From: an uncultured Enterocloster sp.
Lineage (GTDB): Bacteria; Bacillota; Clostridia; Lachnospirales; Lachnospiraceae
Length of the DNA: 11,486 nucleotides
Assembly: GCA_944382045.1 (NCBI GenBank)
Contig: CALWMT010000050.1
Coordinates: forward strand, 1 to 11,486
Reading direction: 5' to 3'
Shown here piece after piece: positions 5,393-11,094 of the stretch. A model generated the notes under the pieces. That model saw only the letters and a list, made by a program, of their open reading frames with translations, was not told the DNA's origin and searched no databases. How positions within the stretch are numbered: position 1 is the first letter of the stretch; each line of letters begins with the position of its first letter. Position numbers and translations under genes: made by a program.

Positions 5393-6874
5393 ATGCAGGA
5401 TATTGTCAAGATCAACCAGCAGGATAATGTTGCCGTGGCTCTCCGGCCTCTGACCAAGGGAGAGACCCTGGACGTGGCCGGGGAGAAGACAGAGCTCGCA
5501 GAGGATATTCCTCAGGGGCATAAGTTCGCCCTCAGGGATATCAAGGCCGGAGAGGAGATCATCAAGTATGGCTTCCGCATCGGCTATGCCAAGGAGGATA
5601 TCGGGAAAGGGCATTGGGTGCATGTGCACAATCTGAAGACTGCTCTGGGAGATATTCTCAGCTACACCTATGAGCCCAAGAATCAGGATGTAGCTCCCAC
5701 AGAGCATGTATATTTTGAAGGGTACCGCCGCAGCGACGGGAAGGCCGGAATCCGCAATGAGATATGGATTATCCCCACGGTTGGCTGTGTGAATTCCATC
5801 GCCAAGGCCCTGGAAGCGGAGGCAAAGAAATTCGTGGGCGGAACCGTGGAGGACGTGATCGCATTTCCGCATCCCTACGGATGCTCGCAGATGGGGGACG
5901 ACCAGGAGAACACGCGAAAGGTCCTGGCGGATATGATTCATCATCCCAATGCCGGCGGCGTTCTGGTCCTGGGCCTTGGCTGTGAGAACAGCAATATTCC
6001 TGTGCTCATGGATTACATCGGCGCGTATGACGATAAGCGGGTGAAGTTCCTTCAGTGCCAGGATGTGGAGGACGAGATGGAGGCTGCCATGAAGCTTCTT
6101 GAGGAGCTTGCAGCCTACGCGGGAACCTTTAAGCGGGAGAAGATCGATGCCTCCGAGCTGGTGATCGGCATGAAGTGCGGCGGCTCCGATGGCCTGTCCG
6201 GAATTACGGCAAATCCGATAGTCGGTGCTTTCTCCGATCTTCTGGTGAGCAAGGGCGGAACAACCATACTGACGGAGGTTCCGGAGATGTTCGGAGCGGA
6301 GACCATCCTTATGAACCGCTGCGCTTCGCCTGAGCTCTTTGAAAAAACAGTGGATCTGATCAACAATTTTAAGAATTATTTTACGAGCCACAACCAAACT
6401 ATCTATGAGAATCCGTCTCCGGGCAACAAGAAGGGCGGCATCAGCACGCTGGAGGATAAGTCGCTGGGCTGCACCCAGAAGTCAGGAAGCGCGCTGGTGC
6501 GCGGCGTGCTGGAGTACGCAGAGCCTGTGAAGGTCAAGGGCTTAAATCTTTTAAGTGCTCCGGGAAATGATCTGGTAGCTGCCACGGCTCTGGCTGTGTC
6601 CGGCGCCCACATTGTGCTCTTTACCACAGGAAGAGGAACACCCTTCGCCTGTCCAGTGCCCACGGTAAAGATTTCCAGCAATTCCCGCCTGGCAGGCCAT
6701 AAGGATAATTGGATTGATTTCAATGCAGGCCGCATGGTGGAGGATAAGACCAAGGAGGAGCTGGCAGAGGATCTGCTCCATTATGTGCTGGCCGTTGCCT
6801 CAGGCAAAAAGGTAAAATCCGAGGAAGCAGGCTTCCATGATATGGCTATCTTCAAGCAGGGGGTTACTCTGTAG
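5393..6874 (+). CDS. uxaA: Altronate dehydratase UxaA
   Basis: Altronate dehydratase (EC 4.2.1.7) removes water from D-altronate to give 2-keto-3-deoxy-D-gluconate in the cytoplasm. The 493-residue product matches the family over its full length (E. coli UxaA is 495). A SAF-type N-terminal domain covers residues 1 to about 95 (DNVAVALRPLTKGE, IPQGHKFALRDIKAGEEI). The large dehydratase domain holds GIRNEIWIIPTVGCVNSIAK, HPYGCSQMGDDQENTR, CGGSDGLSGITANP from about Cys262, ENPSPGNKKGGISTLEDKS from about 339, and the closing AIFKQGVTL. The galactarate dehydratase GarD is related, but pairing with uxaC favours altronate. ATG 5393 was chosen because AGAGGAGAG lies just upstream; the frame is open to 5318, but that part overlaps the promoter and operator. 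It is transcribed alone, divergent from lacI-uxaC, and ends at a terminator at 6908-6940. Confidence 0.96.
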   Translation: MQDIVKINQQDNVAVALRPLTKGETLDVAGEKTELAEDIPQGHKFALRDIKAGEEIIKYGFRIGYAKEDIGKGHWVHVHNLKTALGDILSYTYEPKNQDVAPTEHVYFEGYRRSDGKAGIRNEIWIIPTVGCVNSIAKALEAEAKKFVGGTVEDVIAFPHPYGCSQMGDDQENTRKVLADMIHHPNAGGVLVLGLGCENSNIPVLMDYIGAYDDKRVKFLQCQDVEDEMEAAMKLLEELAAYAGTFKREKIDASELVIGMKCGGSDGLSGITANPIVGAFSDLLVSKGGTTILTEVPEMFGAETILMNRCASPELFEKTVDLINNFKNYFTSHNQTIYENPSPGNKKGGISTLEDKSLGCTQKSGSALVRGVLEYAEPVKVKGLNLLSAPGNDLVAATALAVSGAHIVLFTTGRGTPFACPVPTVKISSNSRLAGHKDNWIDFNAGRMVEDKTKEELAEDLLHYVLAVASGKKVKSEEAGFHDMAIFKQGVTL

Positions 6875-6907
6875 GCCGTCTATCAAAAAGAGCTGTCTGC
6901 TGGGATA

Positions 6908-6940
6908 CTGCTGTGCCGGGCCGCACAGCAGCAGATTTTT
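6908..6940 (+). terminator. Rho-independent terminator of uxaA
   Basis: CTGCTGTGC (6908-6916), loop CGGGCC, GCACAGCAG (6923-6931), then CAGATTTTT. The 9-bp stem is perfect. It separates uxaA from the promoter of the IclR gene. Confidence 0.85.
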
Positions 6941-6951
6941 CTCCCGAACGG

Positions 6952-6980
6952 TTGCACCCTGTCCTTGTCTGCGGTATACT
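6952..6980 (+). promoter_or_regulatory. Sigma-A promoter for the IclR-family gene
   Basis: -35 TTGCAC (6952-6957), 17-nt spacer, -10 TATACT (6975-6980). Transcription would begin near 6987, immediately before the palindromic site at 6990-7008. Confidence 0.72.
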
Positions 6981-6989
6981 GACAGCAAA

Positions 6990-7008
6990 GAATCGTATAT
7001 ACGGATTC
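6990..7008. promoter_or_regulatory. Imperfect palindrome, candidate IclR autoregulatory operator
   Basis: GAATCGTATATACGGATTC has two arms around GTATATAC with one extra base on the right. Its core TCGTATATACGGA matches TCGCATATGCGAA in the eda leader at 9 of 11 positions through CG, the two differences being symmetric and complementary. It lies at about +3 to +21 of the IclR-gene transcript. Confidence 0.6.
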
Positions 7009-7045
7009 GATTCCTGATGATTTCTGGATGACAAGGGGGATTTAT

Positions 7046-7810
7046 ATGAAGCTGAACCGGACCGCAAAGCGGACTGTCGATATATTAAAGCTGGTTTCCA
7101 AAAAGCCCGATGGCGTCACACTGGACGAGATCTGCGAGAAGCTGGATATGCCCAAGACAAGCGCCTACGATATTGCGGCCACCCTGGTATATACCGGGAT
7201 GCTCCACGTGGCCAGAGAGCATCGGCAGCGCTACACCATCGGGCTCACTGCCTACCGGGTGGGGATCAACTATACGAATAATCTGGACTTCATCGGAGTG
7301 ATCGATCCCGTCCTGAAGAAGTTTGCCAGAGAAGTGGGAAAAACTGTGTTCTTTGGAATCCGCTCGGAGGACGCAATCGTCTATATCCGCAAATTTGAGC
7401 CGGAGAATCCCATCATCACCACTGCCACAGTTGGCACAAAGAATCCTGTGTACTGTACCTCCCTGGGAAAGGCTATTTTGGCTTACACGGAGAAGGAGGA
7501 GCAGCAGGAGGTATTTGACAGGCTGGTATTTAAAAAATTTACAGAGCGGACCATCGACAGCCTTCCTGCACTGGAGAAGGAGCTGGAGCAGGTGCGGGAG
7601 AGGGGCTATGCCCTTGACGCCCGGGAGCTGGAGGAGCATATGGAATGTGTGGGAGCTCCGGTATTCGGCCCGGACGGCGGAGTGATGGGAGCCATCAGCC
7701 TCTCCAGCCTTTATAAGCCCACAGAGGATTATGAGGCTCTGGGACATCTGGTTAGGAAAAAGGCTATGGAGCTGTCCCGTGTTTTCGGTTTTTTGGGAAA
7801 TGTGACGTAA
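7046..7810 (+). CDS. IclR-family transcriptional regulator (KdgR-like)
   Basis: The 254-residue product has the IclR family layout. A winged HTH covers residues about 8-65 (AKRTVDILKLVSKKPDGVTL, then EICEKLDMPKTSAYDIAATL). A GAF-like effector-binding domain covers about 80-250, with the family hallmarks VFFGIRSEDAIVYIRKFE, VGTKNPVYCTSLGKAILAYT and GYALDARELEEHMECVGAPV. I start it at ATG 7046, 6 nt after AAGGGGGA; the in-frame ATG at 7028 has no ribosome binding site. It lies between uxaA and eda-kdgK with its own promoter, and the same palindromic core occurs in its leader and in the eda leader. Regulation of KDG metabolism, with KDG or a related sugar acid as effector as for KdgR of enterobacteria, is therefore an inference from family and context. 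Whether it represses or activates is not visible. Confidence 0.92.
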   Translation: MKLNRTAKRTVDILKLVSKKPDGVTLDEICEKLDMPKTSAYDIAATLVYTGMLHVAREHRQRYTIGLTAYRVGINYTNNLDFIGVIDPVLKKFAREVGKTVFFGIRSEDAIVYIRKFEPENPIITTATVGTKNPVYCTSLGKAILAYTEKEEQQEVFDRLVFKKFTERTIDSLPALEKELEQVRERGYALDARELEEHMECVGAPVFGPDGGVMGAISLSSLYKPTEDYEALGHLVRKKAMELSRVFGFLGNVT

Positions 7811-7840
7811 AAACTGGCGTATTTTTATAGGGTTTCCCTG

Positions 7841-7869
7841 TTGACAAATCCGATCGCAGCGATTAGAAT
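7841..7869 (+). promoter_or_regulatory. Sigma-A promoter of the eda-kdgK operon
   Basis: A perfect -35 TTGACA (7841-7846), 17-nt spacer, -10 TAGAAT (7864-7869). The spacer contains ATCGCAGCGAT (7853-7863), a small palindrome centred on A. Transcription would start near 7876. Confidence 0.8.
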
Positions 7870-7897
7870 TTAGTTATAAATCGTAAATGTGAAAGTA

Positions 7898-7913
7898 ATT
7901 CGCATATGCGAAT
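7898..7913. promoter_or_regulatory. Perfect 16-bp palindrome in the eda leader, candidate IclR operator
   Basis: ATTCGCATATGCGAAT is fully symmetrical. It lies about +22 to +38 in the eda-kdgK transcript, 21 nt before the eda start codon. The TCGCATATGCGA core is shared with the site in the IclR-gene leader. Confidence 0.65.
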
Positions 7914-7934
7914 AATTGTAAAGGAGAAGAGAAG

Positions 7935-8585
7935 ATGAAGAAAGAGAAAGTTTTAGCGAGACTGAAGGAAGACTGCCTGGTAGCGGTTATCCGCGCCAAG
8001 AACTATGAGCAGGGCGAGAAGGTGGTTGACGCGGTTATCGCCGGCGGCATCAACCTGATCGAGCTGACCATGACCATGGACGAGGGCGACCCCGTTGGCT
8101 TCATCAAGCTGATGGCTGAGAAGTACAAGGACAACGACAAGGTAGTTATCGGCGCGGGCACTGTTCTGGATCCTGAGACCGCAAGAGCCTGCATCCTGGC
8201 CGGAGCAAACTACATCGTAAGCCCGGGCCTGAATGTGGAGACCATCAAGCTCTGCAACCGCTATCGTGTTCCCATGCTGCCCGGCGTTATGACTCCCACC
8301 GAGGCCATTACCGCTATGGAGGCCGGCGCTGACATCATCAAGATTTTCCCCGGAAATATCGTGGGACCGGCAGCCATCAGCTCTTTCAAGGGCCCCCTTC
8401 CCCAGGGCGAGTTCATGCCCTCCGGCGGCGTGGACGTGGACAACGTGGACAAGTGGCTTAAGGCCGGCGCATATGCGGTTGGTACAGGAAGCAGCCTGAC
8501 CAAGGGCGCAAAGACCGGTGATTTTGCCGCTGTAACCGCAAAGGCACAGGAGTTCGTGAAGGCCGTTGAGGCCGCAAGAGCCTAA
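7935..8585 (+). CDS. eda: KDPG/KHG aldolase (2-keto-3-deoxy-6-phosphogluconate aldolase)
   Basis: The enzyme (EC 4.1.2.14 / 4.1.3.42 type) cleaves 2-keto-3-deoxy-6-phosphogluconate into pyruvate and glyceraldehyde-3-phosphate, the last dedicated step of uronate breakdown. The 216-residue product is a class I aldolase of normal length. Landmarks are VAVIRAKN near residue 17-23, the catalytic Glu43 in LIELTMTM, IGAGTVLDPE at 72-81, YIVSPGLN at 93-100, MLPGVMTPTEA at 114-124, and the Schiff-base Lys136 in ADIIKIFPG. The C-terminal phosphate-binding loop is seen in PSGGVDVDN and AVGTGSSL. ATG 7935 follows AAAGGAGA. It is the first gene of a two-gene operon with kdgK 52 nt downstream, driven by the promoter at 7841-7869. 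Codons in eda and kdgK are strongly biased to C-ending forms (GGC, GCC, AAC), suggesting high expression. Confidence 0.96.
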   Translation: MKKEKVLARLKEDCLVAVIRAKNYEQGEKVVDAVIAGGINLIELTMTMDEGDPVGFIKLMAEKYKDNDKVVIGAGTVLDPETARACILAGANYIVSPGLNVETIKLCNRYRVPMLPGVMTPTEAITAMEAGADIIKIFPGNIVGPAAISSFKGPLPQGEFMPSGGVDVDNVDKWLKAGAYAVGTGSSLTKGAKTGDFAAVTAKAQEFVKAVEAARA

Positions 8586-8637
8586 GCACAGCTATCATTC
8601 ATTAAAGATTAAGAAGTTTAAAGGAGAGTAGTAAAAA

Positions 8638-9669
8638 ATGGCAAAGATTGTAACCATGGGCGAGATTATGCTTCGTTTATCCACCCCCAACAATGAGAAG
8701 TTTATCCAGGCAGACGAGTTCGATATCAACTACGGCGGCGGCGAGGCCAACGTGGCTGTGTCTCTGGCCAACTACGGCCATGAGGCTGATTTCGTAACCG
8801 CAGTTCCCTCCAATCCCATCGGCGAGTGCGCGGTTGCTGCCCTCAGAAAGTACAATGTCGGCACAAAGCACATCGCCAGAAGCGGCGAGCGCCTTGGCAT
8901 CTACTACCTGGAGACCGGCTCCGCTATGCGTGCCTCCAATGTAGTGTATGACCGCGCCCACAGCTCTATTTCCACAGCTACTCCTGATGAGTTCGACTTT
9001 GACGATATCTTTAAGGATGCGGATTGGTTCCACTTCACCGGCATCACTCCGGCTGTAAGCGATGCGGCCATCGAGCTGACAGAGGCTGCCTTGAAGGCTG
9101 CCAAGGCGCACGGCGTTACGGTTTCCGTAGACCTCAACTTCCGCAAGAAGCTGTGGTCCTCTGAGAAGGCCCAGAGAGTTATGACTAATCTGATGCAGTA
9201 CGTGGACGTCTGCATCGGCAACGAGGAGGATGCGGAGAAGGTTCTTGGCTTCAAGCCGGGCAATACCGACGTTACCTCCGGCGAGCTGGAGCTGGGCGGC
9301 TATGTTGACATCTTCAACCAGATGGCTGACAAGTTCGGCTTCAAGTACATTGTGAGCTCCCTGCGGGAGAGCCACAGCGCTTCCGACAACGGCTGGTCCG
9401 CATGCATCATGGACGGCAAGACCCGTGAGTTCTATCACTCCAGAAAGTACCACATCACCCCCATCGTTGACCGTGTGGGCGGCGGCGACTCCTTCGCGGC
9501 AGGCCTTATCTGCGGCCTGGTAGACGGCAAGGACATGAAGGCAGCTCTGGAGTTTGCAGTGGCAGCTTCCGCGCTGAAGCACACCATCCCCGGTGACTTC
9601 AACCTGGTTACCCGTGCAGACGTGGACAACCTGGCTGGCGGCGACGGTTCCGGCCGTGTGCAGAGATAA
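8638..9669 (+). CDS. kdgK: 2-keto-3-deoxygluconate kinase
   Basis: KDG kinase (EC 2.7.1.45) phosphorylates 2-keto-3-deoxygluconate to KDPG, which eda then cleaves. The 343-residue product is a PfkB/ribokinase-family sugar kinase. It has the N-terminal substrate-binding segment YGGGEANVAVSLANYG at 32-47, an ERLGIYYLETGS region typical of KDG kinases, SVDLNFRKKLW in the middle, and the family signature DRVGGGDSFAAGLICGL at 278-294, whose Asp284 is the expected catalytic base. ATG 8638 follows AAGGAGAG. The C-terminal tail after about residue 330 is Gly-rich and unlikely to be structured. It sits 52 nt behind eda without a terminator or promoter between them, and transcription ends at the hairpin at 9744-9780. 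Confidence 0.94.
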   Translation: MAKIVTMGEIMLRLSTPNNEKFIQADEFDINYGGGEANVAVSLANYGHEADFVTAVPSNPIGECAVAALRKYNVGTKHIARSGERLGIYYLETGSAMRASNVVYDRAHSSISTATPDEFDFDDIFKDADWFHFTGITPAVSDAAIELTEAALKAAKAHGVTVSVDLNFRKKLWSSEKAQRVMTNLMQYVDVCIGNEEDAEKVLGFKPGNTDVTSGELELGGYVDIFNQMADKFGFKYIVSSLRESHSASDNGWSACIMDGKTREFYHSRKYHITPIVDRVGGGDSFAAGLICGLVDGKDMKAALEFAVAASALKHTIPGDFNLVTRADVDNLAGGDGSGRVQR

Positions 9670-9718
9670 GAGACTGCGGGGCGCAGCCCTTTGATCTAGC
9701 AACAATTTTGATAGAAAT

Positions 9719-9736
9719 GTGCGCTGCTAGGCGCAC
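9719..9736. repeat. Small hairpin before the kdgK terminator
   Basis: GTGCGC (9719-9724), loop TGCTAG, GCGCAC (9731-9736): a perfect 6-bp stem followed by GAAAAGA rather than a T-tract, so it is not a terminator by itself. It could stabilise the mRNA end. Confidence 0.45.
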
Positions 9737-9743
9737 GAAAAGA

Positions 9744-9780
9744 GGCGGCAGCTGGAGAAAGTTCTCCGGCTGCCGTCTTT
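9744..9780 (+). terminator. Rho-independent terminator of eda-kdgK
   Basis: GGCAGC (9747-9752) and GGAGAA (9754-9759) pair with TTCTCC (9762-9767) and GCTGCC (9769-9774), with a T-G pair between the halves and a 2-nt tip. GTCTTT follows. Confidence 0.75.
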
Positions 9781-9826
9781 GCCGTTAACTTTAAGTAAGC
9801 GTTCAGAATTATTAAGAAAACCTTTA

Positions 9827-9855
9827 TTGGATAATTGAATAAAATCATATATACT
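9827..9855 (+). promoter_or_regulatory. Sigma-A promoter for the lipoprotein gene
   Basis: -35 TTGGAT (9827-9832), 17-nt spacer, -10 TATACT (9850-9855). A start near 9862 would leave a leader of about 44 nt. Confidence 0.6.
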
Positions 9856-9905
9856 GCTCTATGTAACAGGCAGCTGAGAGCTACATGCAAAAAGGAGAGA
9901 TTTAT

Positions 9906-10634
9906 ATGAGAAAATATCAATTATACACAGCGATACTCTGTGTGGCAGCCGGTCTTGCGGCCGGAGGCTGCGCGGCAAATGCACAGGCAGAGAACCTAGA
10001 GACAACCGCCCAGGAGACCACAGCGCCGGAAACCACTGTGGAGGACACCGTGGTGGAGACAGTGACCGGAGCTATCGAGAGCATGGAAGAGAGCCAGCCG
10101 CAGCTGCCCCAGACGTACCGGGTCTACGGCACGCTCAGCAAGGCGGAGAACGGCAAGCCCATGATTGATACCAGCGCGGCGGCAGAGAGCGGGGAAAATC
10201 CGGAGGGAGCCTACAGCGGTGAGATCGTTCTGAATCTTCCGGACGATGTCTACATTCTGGATGCGTCCACGGGCATGCCTGTGGCGCTGGAGGATATCGA
10301 GGAGGGCAGCGAGGCCTACGCTTACATAGGGATGGCCATGACCATGAGCCTTCCGCCCCAGACGACTGCGGAGATGATCTTGGTAAATATTCCCGCAGAC
10401 AGCAAGGCTCCGGACTACGTGGAGGTGGATTCCATGGTGACGGACGGGGATTCAGGCGAGTCTGTTCTCACCACCACGGAGGGCGTGGAGTATATGCTCT
10501 CTGAGGACTGCAACATTTTCCCCTACCTGACGAGAAATATCGTCACCTTAGACGACCTGACCCAGGGCAGAAAGTGCCTGGTGTGGTCTACAGACGACAA
10601 CACGGCAGAGCGGATCATGGTGTTTGCGGAGTAA
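9906..10634 (+). CDS. Unidentified secreted lipoprotein, 242 aa
   Basis: I do not recognise a functional family. The N-terminus is a lipoprotein signal peptide: basic MRKYQ, a hydrophobic run, and lipobox LAAGGC giving lipidated Cys22. A Thr/Glu-rich, low-complexity linker follows at about residues 29-65 (repeats of ETT/TTAPETTVED), typical of a flexible stalk on the outer face of the membrane. A globular part from about residue 70 (TYRVYGTLSKAENGKPMIDT) to the end contains IVLNLPDDVYILDASTGMPV, AYAYIGMAMTMSLPPQT and ECN-like beta-rich stretches. It looks like a small all-beta domain repeated in two halves (residues 70-165 and 175-242), but that is only an impression. ATG 9906 was chosen because AAAGGAGAG lies at the right distance. 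It is monocistronic, between a promoter at 9827 and a terminator at 10661. Confidence 0.85.
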   Translation: MRKYQLYTAILCVAAGLAAGGCAANAQAENLETTAQETTAPETTVEDTVVETVTGAIESMEESQPQLPQTYRVYGTLSKAENGKPMIDTSAAAESGENPEGAYSGEIVLNLPDDVYILDASTGMPVALEDIEEGSEAYAYIGMAMTMSLPPQTTAEMILVNIPADSKAPDYVEVDSMVTDGDSGESVLTTTEGVEYMLSEDCNIFPYLTRNIVTLDDLTQGRKCLVWSTDDNTAERIMVFAE

Positions 10635-10660
10635 ATTCATAGTCAGAGTTATTGATACCT

Positions 10661-10699
10661 GGCGCAGCTGATAGAGAGACATCGGCTGCGCCGTTTTTT
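10661..10699 (+). terminator. Rho-independent terminator of the lipoprotein gene
   Basis: GGCGCAGCTGAT (10661-10672) pairs with ATCGGCTGCGCC (10681-10692), 12 bp with one G-U pair and loop AGAGAGAC, followed by GTTTTTT. Confidence 0.9.
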
Positions 10700-10716
10700 A
10701 CTTTATGGGAAACACA

Positions 10717-10745
10717 TTGCATTTTCCCGCCCGCTGTGCTATGCT
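10717..10745 (+). promoter_or_regulatory. Sigma-A promoter for the riboswitch transcript
   Basis: -35 TTGCAT (10717-10722), 17-nt spacer, -10 TATGCT (10740-10745). Transcription would begin near 10752, just before the riboswitch, giving a leader of about 340 nt. Confidence 0.7.
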
Positions 10746-10764
10746 GACCTTGCTCGATGAAATT

Positions 10765-10956
10765 TGCAGCAGCCGGTAAAGCGAAGGCTTTTTAAAAGGG
10801 AAGCGGGGTGCGAATCCCCCACAGCTGCCTCTACTGTAATTGGGGACAAAGGGCCACAGATGTCACTGCGGAAAGCGGGAAGGAAGCTTCCGACACGCTT
10901 TTGCGGGAAGACGGCCCCGAGGAGGAACCATAAGCCAGGAGACCTGCCGTATCTGT
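10765..10956 (+). ncRNA. Cobalamin (B12) riboswitch
   Basis: The leader shows the conserved blocks of the cobalamin riboswitch in order: GGTAAAGCGAAGGCTT (10775-10790), AAAAGGGAAGC (10794-10804), a GGGG-TGCGAAT-CCCC hairpin, a CTGCCTCTACTGTAA block matching the CNGCCACUGUAA element, GCGGGAAGG, and the B12 box AAGCCAGGAGACCTGCC (10933-10949). A long extra stem-rich insert lies between the core and the B12 box. Family knowledge says cobalamin binding lowers expression of the downstream uptake gene. The outer P1 helix is not obvious by eye, so the ends given are approximate. Confidence 0.9.
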
Positions 10957-10981
10957 GTACAGGGAACGCCTTTTGGGACAG

Positions 10982-11087
10982 GAAAGGCAGCCTTTCAGCT
11001 GGCTTGCAGCGTATGCTGCTGCGCAAGGTTCGCTCTGTCAAGCATATGGATGGAGCAGAATATTGCGGCCAGACCGGCTGAAAGGAG
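10982..11087 (+). promoter_or_regulatory. Candidate expression platform masking the ribosome binding site
   Basis: CCTTTCAGCTGG (10991-11002) is complementary, with one G-U pair, to CCGGCTGAAAGG (11074-11085), which includes part of the Shine-Dalgarno AAAGGAGA (11081-11088). The same CCTTTC can instead pair with GAAAGG (10982-10987) in a tight hairpin. The two folds exclude each other. No T-tract is present, so control of translation rather than termination is inferred. Confidence 0.5.
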
Positions 11088-11094
11088 AATGAAA

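Noticed and set aside
5273..6397. Long minus-strand open frame (374 codons) opposite uxaA
   Set aside because: It mirrors the codon bias of uxaA, has no ribosome binding site, and its product resembles no protein; uxaA is a full-length family match.
7801..7840. Terminator after the IclR gene
   Set aside because: Only a very short GGG-TTT-CCC stem is present next to scattered Ts; no convincing hairpin with a T-tract.
5343..7921. Identical 12-mer GAATAATTGTAA in the uxaA (5343-5354) and eda (7910-7921) leaders
   Set aside because: It is AT-rich, sits in different contexts (over a -10/operator versus beside a ribosome binding site) and the eda copy is not palindromic, so chance is the better explanation.
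8677..9705. Long minus-strand open frame (342 codons) opposite kdgK
   Set aside because: It is an antisense shadow of a strongly codon-biased gene, running through the kdgK terminator side, with no start signals.
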